Source: Fictibacillus nanhaiensis | Lineage (GTDB): Bacteria > Bacillota > Bacilli > Bacillales > Fictibacillaceae | Direction: 5' to 3' | Length of the DNA stretch: 64,000 bases | Assembly (NCBI GenBank): GCA_017052515.1 | Contig: JAFHKR010000039.1 | Coordinates: 806,001 to 870,000 of the forward strand | In this document: piece after piece, positions 37,115-47,165 of the stretch | How positions within the stretch are numbered: the stretch's first letter is position 1 | Layout of the letters: each line of letters starts with the position of its first letter | Made by a program: the position numbers and the translations under genes | Notes under the pieces: generated by a model | Told to the model about the DNA's origin: nothing | Database searches by the model: none | What the model saw: the letters and a program-made list of their open reading frames with translations, nothing else

Positions 37115-37410
37115 TGGCTTTTGGAATAAAACGTGCGGACTTAAAGAGATGGAAAGATGAAGTGGAGGCAGGCCACATCGCATTCCTCACACATTTTTGG
37201 TATGATACGCGATTTCCAAAAGCAAAAAGTGTAACAAAAGTGGGTTGTAACGACAGGGAAAAATTATCAGAGTGGGGAAGAACTCACGGTTTAAAGGAAG
37301 AGTGGATTCATGAACGAGATGCTTATCCCCATTTTGATCTTATCGGGGATAAGCAAGTAGAGATCATGAAAAGAGAAGGACGGATTCAAGAACTTCAAAA
37401 GTTCTTATAG
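37114..37410 (+). CDS. yneQ: YneQ-like conserved protein
   Basis: 98 residues, overlapping yneP by one base. Conserved features include THFWYDTRFP, a Trp-rich EWGRTHGLKEEWIHE helix and FDLIGDKQ. It matches the position and size of B. subtilis yneQ. Function unknown. Confidence 0.85.
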   Translation: MAFGIKRADLKRWKDEVEAGHIAFLTHFWYDTRFPKAKSVTKVGCNDREKLSEWGRTHGLKEEWIHERDAYPHFDLIGDKQVEIMKREGRIQELQKFL

Positions 37411-37411
37411 T

Positions 37412-37705
37412 TTAGTTTTTGTTCTCGTTAAAATCATAATTGATTTCTCCATCTTTAATAGAAACGGTTAGATCATTTCCATCAAAGAACCATTCATCTT
37501 CTTGTTCGATGAAAAATGTGTGGTTCTCTACAACGATTTGGGCAGCTGGATGTTTGGGTGTATCTTTTGTAAGGCCTAATGAAAAGCCGTCTTGAACTGT
37601 ACTGCATCCTCCAAGGCGAACAAAAAAACGGATGGAATCGTTCTGTTTTGCTTGAAGATCGGTGATTACAAAATTGGCAGTTTCATCATTCATAATGATT
37701 TTCAA
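37412..37705 (-). CDS. yneR: HesB-like protein YneR
   Basis: 97 residues from the TTG at 37705 with AAGGAGTG upstream; further upstream codons lack a site. IRFFVRLGGCSTVQDGFSLGL carries the single conserved Cys of the YneR subgroup of HesB/IscA-like proteins, in which the C-terminal CxC of true A-type carriers is absent. Convergent with yneP-yneQ. A diverged paralogue without this Cys is at 10646-10930. Confidence 0.88.
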   Translation of the reverse strand: MKIIMNDETANFVITDLQAKQNDSIRFFVRLGGCSTVQDGFSLGLTKDTPKHPAAQIVVENHTFFIEQEDEWFFDGNDLTVSIKDGEINYDFNENKN

Positions 37706-37929
37706 AATATATTCACTCCTTAACACTTACTTATAAAGTAATGATGATATTGTGGCATACGAATGTAGAAAGCACAATAAAAACGATCACATTAAGTTTG
37801 CTTAAAGGCTGGTTTTGGAAGCGATTGTTTTCCACTCCAAGCTACCCCATTTATGCATGAAAGGAAAAGAACGTTGTATAAAAATATACATACTATTAGA
37901 CAACTTTAAATGAAAAGGAGGCAGATTTG

Positions 37930-38556
37930 ATGGACATCCATTCTTTTTTTGAAGAAGCATCAGCACGTTATAGTGTTCAAGATCTAATTTCTGAACACAC
38001 GAATATGATATTTATTTTAGAATCACCTCACAAAGAGGAGATCAAATCTGGAGTGCCTTTGGCGGGTTTGTCTGGCAGATCGATGGCAAAAGAATTGTTT
38101 GAAGTCGAAGATACCCTTCCGATGGGAAAGTTGTTAAAACAGTACATAAATGAGAACAAGAAAACAGCGTTTGGTATCGTAAATGTGTGTTCGTTTCCAC
38201 TGCAAGGGTCCGCATTTCCTGATCGTTCATTCGTTACCAAATATTCAGAAGAGATCAAAGTCGCTGAAGCAGTTAGGACGAGCTCAGTGAAAGTCTTTAA
38301 AGATGAATGTAGAGCTGATTTCGATCAACTTCTTCTACAACATTTTGAAACGAGGTTAACATCATTGCTTACAGAAAATACACTTATCGTCCCATGCGGA
38401 AGATTCGCAGAAAAATATGTGAACAAACTCTCTAAAAGAGAGAAGTTAACCGTTATTGAAGGGGTACCACATCCTTCTTATCATTCATGGTCGAGAGAAC
38501 GCTATCAAGAAGTGATAAATAAAGTAAGAGTTGAAGGAAAAAAACGAACCTCCTAA
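37930..38556 (+). CDS. Uracil-DNA-glycosylase-superfamily-like protein
   Basis: 208 residues from the ATG at 37930 (TTG at 37927 is the alternative), behind AAAAGGAGG. The N-terminal ILESPHKEEIKSGVPLAGLSG resembles motif A of family 4/5 UDGs (GExPGxxE...GxPFxGxSG), and VPHPSYHSW near the C-terminus resembles their HPS motif. The usual Fe-S cysteines are not obvious, so activity on uracil is uncertain. Confidence 0.6.
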   Translation: MDIHSFFEEASARYSVQDLISEHTNMIFILESPHKEEIKSGVPLAGLSGRSMAKELFEVEDTLPMGKLLKQYINENKKTAFGIVNVCSFPLQGSAFPDRSFVTKYSEEIKVAEAVRTSSVKVFKDECRADFDQLLLQHFETRLTSLLTENTLIVPCGRFAEKYVNKLSKREKLTVIEGVPHPSYHSWSRERYQEVINKVRVEGKKRTS

Positions 38557-38568
38557 ATCAGGAGGTTC
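38546..38568. terminator. Bidirectional terminator
   Basis: GAACCTCC / GGAGGTTC stem with a 7-nt loop between the UDG-like gene and the nhaC-like gene, overlapping both stop regions. Confidence 0.7.
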
Positions 38569-39979
38569 AAATAAAGAATACGGTAGCTCCGTATAATACA
38601 GCTGTTATTCCAGCAGCTATTAGTGCGGGTTTAAGCTTGTATCGTGCGTAGGTGATAACGGATAGGTTTAAAATGCGTGCGATCGTGTTCGTATCATCAC
38701 TTAAAGGTGAAGCGAATGCTCCGAATGTTCCACTTGCGAAGACCGCTCCGATCACAAGAGGGAGTGAAACATCTGCCACCCCTGCCATCGATACACCAAG
38801 AGGCATCAATATTCCCCATGTACCCCAAGCAGATCCGATAAAATAAGAGACTGCACAGCCGAAGATAAACAGCAACGGAACGATAACTGACCCAGGAATC
38901 CATCCAGCGTAACGAGTTACAAAAGCAGAGAAGCCAAGTTCTTCCGTAACGGAAGATAAGCCCCAGACAACAGCTAACAGCACGATTACACTCATTAACT
39001 CGTTACCACCGAAAATAAACCCATTTAACAGGTCACCTGTCTTTATTTTTTGAAAACGAAGAAAAAGAAACGTGAATATGGTGGTGAACAACAGTGCGAT
39101 CAGCATCGCATCCATAACATCTGCTGAAATAAACGCGGCAAAGAAACTGCCTTTCGTTTTTTTGTAACCGTCCCACCATGTCAGCAGGAGAGTAAGAAAT
39201 ACGACAAGAATGAGTGGGATCAATAAATTCCATGGTTTATTCGGAAGTTCTTTATTTACAGCAGGATCACAACTATGCCAGTCATCCTCTTCGCTTTTAC
39301 CTACATCTTTTGGGTCTGTTTCTTCTGTAGATTTTGAATGATGAAAGAAGCTCAGGTAGATTCCTACAATGATCATGACAAAAGAGAAAAAATTAAACGG
39401 AATGCTTTGTAAAAAGAGAGAATAAGGATCTGCTGTAATGTTTTCGTTCTTCAACGATATGTCGACAATGGATGTCATGTAGCCAACAAATGCGGTAGCA
39501 ATTGGTATCAATACGATGATGGGAGTTGCAGTAGTCTCAATAACAAAGCCTAGTTCTTGGGTAGACATCTTTACCTTTTTTAAAAGAGCTCTCATGATCG
39601 GAGCAATCGTTACGAAACGAAAACTTGGAGCTGCAAAAGTACCTATCGTAGAGACATAAGTAAGCAGTAATGCTCCTTTTTTTGTTTGGATCCTGTTAGA
39701 AGCTTCTTCTACAAAGCCTTTAATTCCTCCAGAAAGTTTAATCATAGAGATGAGTCCTGAAAAAGCATACAAAAATACTAATATTTTTATATTCTTAGGG
39801 TCTACCAGTCCTTTCACTAGAAATTGAACCATCTTTTCCAATCCACCGACAAGTGTGGGGTGGAGTAGGTAGGATCCGGTCAAAAGACCTGCGATCAAAC
39901 CAGGGAGAACTTGTTTAGTCTTGATAGCTATAGGAATTACTACTAAAAATGGTATAACAGAAACCCAATTATGATCCAT
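38567..39979 (-). CDS. NhaC-family Na+/H+ antiporter
   Basis: 470 residues from the ATG at 39979 (AAGGACG upstream). About ten to twelve membrane segments; the conserved GTFAAPSFRFVTIAPIMR and WGTWGILMPL segments and the ASPLSDDTNTIAR loop are those of the NhaC family. A hydrophilic acidic loop lies at ~215-250. It probably exchanges protons for sodium or an organic acid; the exact substrate cannot be told from sequence. Confidence 0.87.
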   Translation of the reverse strand: MDHNWVSVIPFLVVIPIAIKTKQVLPGLIAGLLTGSYLLHPTLVGGLEKMVQFLVKGLVDPKNIKILVFLYAFSGLISMIKLSGGIKGFVEEASNRIQTKKGALLLTYVSTIGTFAAPSFRFVTIAPIMRALLKKVKMSTQELGFVIETTATPIIVLIPIATAFVGYMTSIVDISLKNENITADPYSLFLQSIPFNFFSFVMIIVGIYLSFFHHSKSTEETDPKDVGKSEEDDWHSCDPAVNKELPNKPWNLLIPLILVVFLTLLLTWWDGYKKTKGSFFAAFISADVMDAMLIALLFTTIFTFLFLRFQKIKTGDLLNGFIFGGNELMSVIVLLAVVWGLSSVTEELGFSAFVTRYAGWIPGSVIVPLLFIFGCAVSYFIGSAWGTWGILMPLGVSMAGVADVSLPLVIGAVFASGTFGAFASPLSDDTNTIARILNLSVITYARYKLKPALIAAGITAVLYGATVFFI

Positions 39980-40448
39980 GAAGCGTCCTTCTTTCATCCA
40001 GGAGATAATACTGTTAGCGTGCGATGCTTTTTAAAATTTATTCTTTAGAACAAAAGAATGACGTTTCATACAAAACTTCATTGGTTAGACTAATACCGTT
40101 CAAGTGAAATATCACATGTTTAAAGAGTTGTGTGAATAAACTTTAAACACCACTTCTAATGTAAAGAGTTGCATTTATTAGGTTTACGTGATAAGTTTAA
40201 CAACGGAATATATATGGACGGAACAAGTTTGAATTACGGATAGCCTTGTAACTATTAACGTTTAATTTTTACGCATATTCACATGGCTAAGCATTTCCCA
40301 TCAATACTTAATTAGGAAATGCTATTTTATGTGCAAATCATGATGTATTTTGAAAAAACAAATTGGCCGGCAGCTTAACATAACAATCCTTGCCGGATCC
40401 ACGAGGTTATCGTAAAACCTTTTTCGTCACAGAAAAGGAGATAGAACA
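39980..40448. other. Intergenic region with cshA leader
   Basis: 469 bp with no gene. It holds a perfect 9-bp hairpin AGCATTTCC / GGAAATGCT (40290-40323) followed by ATTTTAT, and a separate GCCGGCA / TTGCCGG pair (around 40364 and 40390) closer to the cshA start. If transcription begins upstream of 40290, cshA has a long structured leader, as is common for cold-induced DEAD-box helicases. Confidence 0.5.
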
Positions 40449-41987
40449 TTGACAACATTTCAAGAACTAGGACTAAGTCCTGAGTTGCTTCAATCCATTA
40501 ATAACATGGGATTTGAGGAAGCAACACCGATTCAGCGTGATACCATTCCAACAGCACTTAAGGGGACTGACCTTATTGGCCAAGCACAAACAGGGACTGG
40601 TAAGACGGCTGCGTTTGGTATACCGCTAATCGAAAAAATGGATACTAGATCACGATTCGTTCAAGGAATCGTATTAGCTCCAACTCGTGAGTTAGCTGTT
40701 CAAGTAGCAGAAGAACTCAATAAAATCGGTCAATTCAAAGGAATTAAAACATTGCCGATTTATGGTGGACAATCCATTGTTCGACAAATTAAAGCATTAA
40801 AAAATGGTCCACACATCGTAGTAGGTACACCAGGACGTGTGCAAGACCACATCAACAGAAAAACATTGAAACTTGAAAGTGTTCATACGGTTGTTCTTGA
40901 TGAAGCGGATGAAATGCTTAACATGGGATTCGTTGAAGATATCGAAAAGATCTTAGAAAACGTTCCAACAGAACGTCACACGATGCTTTTCTCTGCAACA
41001 ATGCCTAAGCAGATTCAAAACTTGGCAGCAAAATTCATGAAGGACGTATTGCTTATCAAAGTAAAAGCGTCTGAAATGACAGTAAAGAACATCGAGCAAG
41101 AATATGTTGAAGTAAAAGAGCGTCAAAAGTTTGATGCGTTATGCCGCTTCATGGATATTCACTCTCCAGAGCTTGCGATCGTTTTCGGACGTACGAAGCG
41201 TCGTGTAGATGAATTGTCTGAAGCTTTAAGCAAACGTGGATATTCAGCTGAAGGAATTCACGGTGACCTTCCGCAAGCAAAACGTGACAAAGTGTTACGT
41301 GCGTTCAAAAACAACACGATCGAAGTTCTTGTTGCAACAGACGTAGCTGCTCGTGGACTTGACATCTCTGGTGTATCACACGTTTATAACTTCGATATTC
41401 CTCAAGATCCAGAAAGCTATGTTCACCGTATTGGACGTACTGGCCGTGCAGGAAAAACTGGTTATGCATTAACGTTTATCACGCCGCGTGAAATCGATCA
41501 CTTATATACGATCGAAAAAATTACAAAGCGTAAAATGGTAAAACGTGCGATTCCTTCCGTATCAGAAGCAATGGAAGGACAACAACAGATCACGCTTGAA
41601 AAGTTGATGGAAGTGGTTGAGCAAGATAACTTTAACGGTTATAAGCAAACAGCAGTTGAGTTGCTAGAAGAGAACGATTCTGTAACACTCTTAGCTGCAG
41701 CGCTTAAGCTTCTTACAAAAGAACCTGATACGACTCCGATCAATCTTACAGATGAGCCGCCACTATCAGTTAAAAAGAGACGTCCTAATAACCGTTTCTC
41801 TGATCGTAGACGTTCTGGAGGAGGCCCTAAAAGAGAGGGTGGAGGCGGAAGAGATAATCGCCGTTCTGGATATTCTAAAGGCGAACGCAGTGGTTCTCGC
41901 GATGGTGGAAACCGTAGCAGCAGCGGCAGCCGTGATCAATCATACCGTTCACAAAAACGTGTTCGTGAAGACTTTAAAAACAGATAA
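40449..41987 (+). CDS. cshA: DEAD-box ATP-dependent RNA helicase CshA
   Basis: 512 residues from a TTG behind AAAAGGAG. All helicase motifs are visible: Q motif ([10 protein letters not shown]), [26 protein letters not shown] and [10 protein letters not shown]. The C-terminus (~430-512) is Arg/Gly/Ser-rich and basic, as in CshA of Bacillus, which acts in cold adaptation, ribosome assembly and the RNA degradosome. Confidence 0.96.
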   Translation: MTTFQELGLSPELLQSINNMGFEEATPIQRDTIPTALKGTDLIGQAQTGTGKTAAFGIPLIEKMDTRSRFVQGIVLAPTRELAVQVAEELNKIGQFKGIKTLPIYGGQSIVRQIKALKNGPHIVVGTPGRVQDHINRKTLKLESVHTVVLDEADEMLNMGFVEDIEKILENVPTERHTMLFSATMPKQIQNLAAKFMKDVLLIKVKASEMTVKNIEQEYVEVKERQKFDALCRFMDIHSPELAIVFGRTKRRVDELSEALSKRGYSAEGIHGDLPQAKRDKVLRAFKNNTIEVLVATDVAARGLDISGVSHVYNFDIPQDPESYVHRIGRTGRAGKTGYALTFITPREIDHLYTIEKITKRKMVKRAIPSVSEAMEGQQQITLEKLMEVVEQDNFNGYKQTAVELLEENDSVTLLAAALKLLTKEPDTTPINLTDEPPLSVKKRRPNNRFSDRRRSGGGPKREGGGGRDNRRSGYSKGERSGSRDGGNRSSSGSRDQSYRSQKRVREDFKNR

Positions 41988-41996
41988 ATCATACTA

Positions 41997-42027
41997 AAAA
42001 GCAAGGGAGAACGTCTCTCTTGCTTTT
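41997..42027 (+). terminator. Terminator after cshA
   Basis: AAAAGCAAGGGAGA pairs with TCTCTCTTGCTTTT (one mismatch), then a T-run. Confidence 0.88.
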
Positions 42028-42114
42028 TTTGTGTTTATTTTCTCTCTATGTTTAAATGAAGCATATAAGATATTTGGCATTAATAGCTGGTTTTCATGGA
42101 AAGAGGTTACAGAG

Positions 42115-42615
42115 TTGAAAAAAATTTTAATTATTTCTGATACTCACATGCCGAAAAAAGGAAAGATGTTTCCTAACCCACTTTTAGACGTTCTAAAGAA
42201 GGATATCGACTACATATTTCATGCAGGTGATTGGACGGCACAATCCGTTTACGAAGAACTCAAAACGTATGCGCCCCTATTTGGAGTAAAAGGGAATGTA
42301 GACAAAGAGAGTTGGAGTAATACGTTGCCTGAAAAATTACTTGTTGATCTGGAAGATATAAAAATTGCAATGGTTCATGGACATATTGGAAAAGGAAGAT
42401 CGACACCAGAACGGGCATACAGAGAATGTGAAGGGGATCATGCTGATCTGATTATATTTGGGCACTCCCACATTCCTTTCCAGGAGCGAAAGGGGAGTAC
42501 AATCCTTTTTAATCCCGGTTCGCCAACAGATAAAAGAAGGCAGAAACAGTTTTCATTCGGCATTGCAATGATCGATCAGTCAACGATCACACTCAATCAT
42601 CATTATTTTTCTTGA
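42115..42615 (+). CDS. YfcE/MJ0936-family metallophosphoesterase
   Basis: 166 residues from the TTG at 42115 behind AAAGAGG; an upstream in-frame ATG at 42031 would add residues overlapping the cshA terminator tail. Metal-ligand motifs are SDTHMP, HAGDW, GNVD, HGH and GHSHIP. Members hydrolyse phosphodiesters or nucleotides with Mn2+ or Ni2+; the substrate is unknown. It is followed closely by an acetyltransferase gene. Confidence 0.88.
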   Translation: MKKILIISDTHMPKKGKMFPNPLLDVLKKDIDYIFHAGDWTAQSVYEELKTYAPLFGVKGNVDKESWSNTLPEKLLVDLEDIKIAMVHGHIGKGRSTPERAYRECEGDHADLIIFGHSHIPFQERKGSTILFNPGSPTDKRRQKQFSFGIAMIDQSTITLNHHYFS

Positions 42616-42676
42616 TGCATGACAACCTGTAAAGAAGACATAATAATACAATCATAACTTTTGGAGGAATAAAGCC

Positions 42677-43225
42677 ATGCCAAATGGGGACAACTTCTTC
42701 TTTACAGCAAAAAATGGGGAAGAGATCATCTTAAGACCCGTAGAAGAAAAAGATGCAGCAGATATCACAAAACATATAGAAGCGATCGTGAAAGCCGGTA
42801 GATACCTTCAAAAAGAGGAGCTTCATTCCGTTTCAGAAGAGATTAAGTTTATTCATGAGGTTAAGCATAAGGGGAATCTATACACAGCTGTCGAACGGAA
42901 CAAAAAAGTTGTAGGCATCGCCAGAGTGCTAAAAGGAGAACTTCAAATGAAAAAACACACCGGTGTTTTTAGAACTTGGATTCATCCAGAAGCACAAGGC
43001 CTAGGTATTGGAAAGGAACTTCTGGCTCATACGTTAAGATGGGGAGAGATTAACAATCTACATAAGATATGGCTTACTGTTTTTTCTGGAAACGAAAAGG
43101 CAGTAAGAGTTTATGAAAAAGCAGGGTTTATAATAGAAGGCAAGCAAAGAGATCAAGTGATCATAGAAGGCAAATTTGAAGATGAATACTTTATGGCGTA
43201 TTTTTTTAACTCCATTCAAAAATAA
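42677..43225 (+). CDS. GNAT-family N-acetyltransferase
   Basis: 182 residues with GGAGG before the ATG. A single GNAT domain covers ~10-175; the acetyl-CoA loop reads EAQGLGIGKELLAH and is followed by FSGNEKAVRVYEKAGF, typical of RimJ/RimL-like or PhnO-like enzymes. Substrate unknown. Confidence 0.9.
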   Translation: MPNGDNFFFTAKNGEEIILRPVEEKDAADITKHIEAIVKAGRYLQKEELHSVSEEIKFIHEVKHKGNLYTAVERNKKVVGIARVLKGELQMKKHTGVFRTWIHPEAQGLGIGKELLAHTLRWGEINNLHKIWLTVFSGNEKAVRVYEKAGFIIEGKQRDQVIIEGKFEDEYFMAYFFNSIQK

Positions 43226-43324
43226 CTCATTCGGATTCCAAGATAATAGATAATCAATGGTGAAATCGCTATCATATATATGGTAAAGTGGATAGTGATA
43301 CAGTATTGAAGACAGGTGGATACG

Positions 43325-46300
43325 ATGAAGTCAACTGAAAAAGAATTATTGATAACAGAAAAACAAAGATTGATCGGATTATATGAAGTGTTTCAAAGAA
43401 CGGACAATAAAAAAGAAGAAGATCAATTAAGCAAACTATTCCTTAAGGTAGCAAAGGAAGAGTTTGCTATAGCTTTTTGCGGTCATTTTTCTGCAGGAAA
43501 ATCTAGCTTGATCAATGCACTTTCAGAAACCGGCATACTTCCGTCCTCTCCGATTCCTACAAGTGCAAACATCGTTAAGATGGTAAGAGGAGAGGAAAGA
43601 GCAGTTGTTACTCTAAAGAACAAAGAAGTGGTTACATTCCACGCTCCATATGACGTAAATGAGATAAAAGAGCTCTGTAAAGATGCAGAGCTTGTTGAGG
43701 AGATAGAGATCTATTATGGCGGTGACGATAAGAAAGTAGAAAATATCGCTTTTTACGACACACCAGGAATCGATTCGACTGATCCCCTTCATAAGAAAGC
43801 GACAGAAAACGTCGTCTATCTTGCGGATCTGATTTTTTATGTAATGGATTATAATCATATACTCTCTGAAACGAACATGTCATTCATCTCATCACTGATT
43901 AAAAGAGAGAAAGATGTCCGCTTAATCGTTAACCAGATTGATAAGCACCGTGAAGAAGAGTTGAAGTTTACAGCTTTTAAGGAAAACGTGTTTGCCTCTT
44001 TTCAATCTCTTGGAATACCGAAAGAGCATATCTTTTTCACCAGTGTTAAGAAACAAGATGTTTCGCACAATGACCTAACTGCTCTAATGGCTTATATAAA
44101 AAGAATTGAGCAAAACAAAGACGCCCTTCTTTTAAAACAAGTGAATAATCAGCTTCAGCAATTTGTACATGACTTTGTAGAAAGAAAAGAAGAAAGTTTA
44201 ACAACCATCGATGTTGTTAGCCAGAGGTTAGCATCATTGTCTCAAGAATATGAAGATCTAACAAAGAAGAGATCTAAGATAAAACAGGTCATCAATGAAA
44301 AAGAAGAAAGTGTTAAGGACCAACTTATTAATATTTTAGAATCCGCACAGTTAATGCCATATGAGACGAGAGAAAAAGCAAGCTCCTTTCTTGAATCTGC
44401 TAAAACAGACTTTAAAATAGGTCTATTCTTTTCAAAACAAAAAACAGAGCAAGAACGGACTGTTCGAACAGAGGAATTATTAGAAAATCTACAGAAGTCA
44501 ATCGATGCTCATATCAACTGGCATGCTCAAAATTTTGTAAGCTCTCTTCAAAAAGAGGTAGACCATCATCTCCCAGATTGGGAACCTATAAAAGTAGACA
44601 AAGACATGTTGCATTCATTTATCACACCGGGTTTGTCAATTCAAGGGCAAGGTCTTTTAAACTATTGCAACAATTTATCCAATGAAATTAAAAAGAAAGC
44701 ACGTCAAGAGGTCACAGAATGTATAAATGCTGTAAGAACATCTTTAAACTCAAAAACAAATCATGAGCTATCAAACTTGGAAGAAGAGTTGTACAAGTTA
44801 GAAAAAGAACGGAAAAAGCTATATCTTGAAAAAGAGATCGCAGAAATCTGGGATGAGCAAAAACATGAACTTCAAGAACTGCTTGATGAAAATGTATCTG
44901 GCGATCGACCAATAGATGAATTTGAAAGAAAGTTTCTTGCTGAATACCAGCCTCTATCGATCGAGATGTTTAAGGAACGATTTGATAAAGGACCAATAGA
45001 AGCGCCTGAAGATCAATTGGAAGAGGGAAATTTTCTTACTTTACATTCAAGTGAAGACTCTCTTTCTCTAGAAACAGAAAAATTATCAGTGGCAGCTAAG
45101 ATACTTAAGCCGGTCAGAGGGCTCTCACATTTAGCTGCTGAGATGGAAGAACTTCATGAGAGACTAGAAAAACGATCGTTTACGATGGTTCTCTTCGGTG
45201 CGTTTTCAGCAGGAAAATCATCATTTGCGAATGCATTATTTGGTGAAAGTATTCTCCCATCTTCACCGAATCCTACAACAGCTGCTATTAATGAGATACG
45301 GTATCCAGATCGTGAACATCATCACGGTTCGATCAAGATTGAGATGAAGAGTGAAGAAGAACTAAAGAAGGAGCTCAATATGCTCTTGAAAACAACCGAT
45401 CAAGAATTAAGCGAGTTACTAAATTCTTCAGATGAGAGATTGGCGTCTTACAAAACAGGTTACACTTGGGCGAACGGTCATCTAGGTAACGTCCTAAATA
45501 AAGAAATTTCTGAGATCGGTGAGTATGCTGCCGATGAAACAAGAGCTTGTTTTATAAAAAAAATAACGATTTATTACAGCTGCCCGTTAACTGAAAAAGG
45601 TCTTGTGCTCGTTGATACACCAGGAGCTAATTCGATTCATTCTCGCCATACAGAAGTCGCGTTTGAATATATGAAACACGCTGATATTATCATTTATCTT
45701 ACCTACTTTAACCATGCCTTTTCATATGCAGATCGAGAATTTTTGATTCAGTTAGGAAGAATTAAAGATACCTTCTCATCAGATAAGATGTTCTTTGCGA
45801 TCAATGCTGCAGATCTTGCTGAAACGGAAGAAGACAAGAATGATGTTGTGCAACATGTAAAGAGAAACCTTCTTTCATTTGGTATCAGGAACCCGAGATT
45901 ATTCCCGGTTTCGAGTAAGAACGAACTGATGGCAAGTAAGCGAACAGAAAGTGGGTTTGATGCATTTTCATCAAGCTTAACTCATTACATCGAAAATGAG
46001 TTGGAAAACACCATGATCAAGAGTGCAAGATCTTCCGTTACCCATGCAAACACTGTCATTGAAAATATGATCAAAGAAACAGTTCAAAGAATGGAAAAAG
46101 AAGACGAGTATTTAGAGCTTCTTCAGAAGAGAGAAAACACGCTGATCGATTTCAGTAATGATTATATTAAAATATCGAAAAAACAATTTCTTCAAGAAGA
46201 AAAAGAACTTTTATATTATATAAAACAGCGTGTATTGATTCGTTATCATGATTTTTATAAAGAAACGATTCATCCGGCTGCGGTTCAAAGTTCTAAGAGT

Positions 46301-46846
46301 GCGTTAGCGCAATGCATTCGGGAACTTTTCGGTAAGATCTCGCATGATTTGCATCAAGAGTTCAAAGCATGTTCGTTACGTTTAGATCATTGGATACAAA
46401 AAGACATGAAAGAAAAAGTAGCTCATCTGATCTCTAAAGCAGGTCAAGGAGGCGTAAGTCTGCAAGAGAGAAATGAAACAGCAGATCTGTTTAAAACGCC
46501 ATCCTTCTTTTTAGATTTTGTGATACAAGATGAATCGAAACATAAGAGATGGCTATCTTATTTTAAGAATCCGAAACAGTTCTTTGAACAAAATGGTTCA
46601 AACGAATTGAAGAACCACCTTGTTGATGAAATAGACAGTGAAGTGGAAAATTGGCTGAGAGAAGCTGAAAAGAAACTCATACACCACTATGAAACGGTTT
46701 TAGTCAACACAGAAAAAGAATTCAAAACTCACATGATCAATCAAATTGTTCACTATTTTGAAGAACTAAAGAAGCCTGGTGATCTTGAGGCAAGAATTCA
46801 AGAATTGAACAACTCACTTACACAAATGAAAAAGCTTGAAAAATAA
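43325..46846 (+). CDS. dynA: Fused double dynamin-like GTPase DynA
   Basis: 1173 residues from the ATG at 43325 behind AGGTGG (a GTG at 43316 lies in that site). Two complete dynamin units are fused: first G1 GHFSAGKSS (~53) with DTPG, second G1 GAFSAGKSS (~626) with DTPGAN, each followed by long coiled-coil helical stalks. B. subtilis DynA (~1193 aa) tethers and fuses membranes and protects cells against pore-forming agents and phage. It appears monocistronic. Confidence 0.93.
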   Translation: MKSTEKELLITEKQRLIGLYEVFQRTDNKKEEDQLSKLFLKVAKEEFAIAFCGHFSAGKSSLINALSETGILPSSPIPTSANIVKMVRGEERAVVTLKNKEVVTFHAPYDVNEIKELCKDAELVEEIEIYYGGDDKKVENIAFYDTPGIDSTDPLHKKATENVVYLADLIFYVMDYNHILSETNMSFISSLIKREKDVRLIVNQIDKHREEELKFTAFKENVFASFQSLGIPKEHIFFTSVKKQDVSHNDLTALMAYIKRIEQNKDALLLKQVNNQLQQFVHDFVERKEESLTTIDVVSQRLASLSQEYEDLTKKRSKIKQVINEKEESVKDQLINILESAQLMPYETREKASSFLESAKTDFKIGLFFSKQKTEQERTVRTEELLENLQKSIDAHINWHAQNFVSSLQKEVDHHLPDWEPIKVDKDMLHSFITPGLSIQGQGLLNYCNNLSNEIKKKARQEVTECINAVRTSLNSKTNHELSNLEEELYKLEKERKKLYLEKEIAEIWDEQKHELQELLDENVSGDRPIDEFERKFLAEYQPLSIEMFKERFDKGPIEAPEDQLEEGNFLTLHSSEDSLSLETEKLSVAAKILKPVRGLSHLAAEMEELHERLEKRSFTMVLFGAFSAGKSSFANALFGESILPSSPNPTTAAINEIRYPDREHHHGSIKIEMKSEEELKKELNMLLKTTDQELSELLNSSDERLASYKTGYTWANGHLGNVLNKEISEIGEYAADETRACFIKKITIYYSCPLTEKGLVLVDTPGANSIHSRHTEVAFEYMKHADIIIYLTYFNHAFSYADREFLIQLGRIKDTFSSDKMFFAINAADLAETEEDKNDVVQHVKRNLLSFGIRNPRLFPVSSKNELMASKRTESGFDAFSSSLTHYIENELENTMIKSARSSVTHANTVIENMIKETVQRMEKEDEYLELLQKRENTLIDFSNDYIKISKKQFLQEEKELLYYIKQRVLIRYHDFYKETIHPAAVQSSKSALAQCIRELFGKISHDLHQEFKACSLRLDHWIQKDMKEKVAHLISKAGQGGVSLQERNETADLFKTPSFFLDFVIQDESKHKRWLSYFKNPKQFFEQNGSNELKNHLVDEIDSEVENWLREAEKKLIHHYETVLVNTEKEFKTHMINQIVHYFEELKKPGDLEARIQELNNSLTQMKKLEK

Positions 46847-46959
46847 TCGTCATTCTAAAGTGTGAAATTGGTTGACCGATTAGTAAGAAGCAAGCATCAA
46901 AAACGGAAAACCATTACAAGATTTTTTAAAACGCTTTTTTCTAAAAGATCGATGCTTTG

Positions 46960-47105
46960 ACCTCGAGGGGCTAGCCACTGCAACTAGACAGGTGAGACAC
47001 TTAACAGTGAAACGTACAAATGTGGCTCACCGTCTGCCCCGTGGAAAGCGAGCAGCCTGGAGCGGAAATCAACACTCCCAAAAGAAACAAAGTTTACGAA
47101 AACAG
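46960..47105 (+). repeat. Dispersed TIR-element family, long variant (copy B)
   Basis: Starts with GGGGCTAGCC, then AACTAGACAGGTGAGACAC, a GTGGCTCACCG block and GGAAAGCGAGCAGCCTGGA, and ends near GGAAATCAACAC plus the tail AACAAAGTTTACGAAAACAGC. It is about 85% identical to the opposite-strand copy at 60430-60582 by eye. The gap 46847-47165 contains no gene besides this and the following terminator. Confidence 0.8.
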
Positions 47106-47110
47106 CTTCA

Positions 47111-47150
47111 AAAAAACAGCACTCTCTTTGTTGAGGGTGCTGTTCTTTTT
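47111..47150 (-). terminator. Terminator of the Mur ligase paralogue
   Basis: AACAGCAC-CT / AG-GTGCTGTT stem (47115-47144) with A and T runs outside; on the minus strand it follows the murE-like stop. Confidence 0.85.
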
Positions 47151-47165
47151 GGTTCGTTCTATTGT

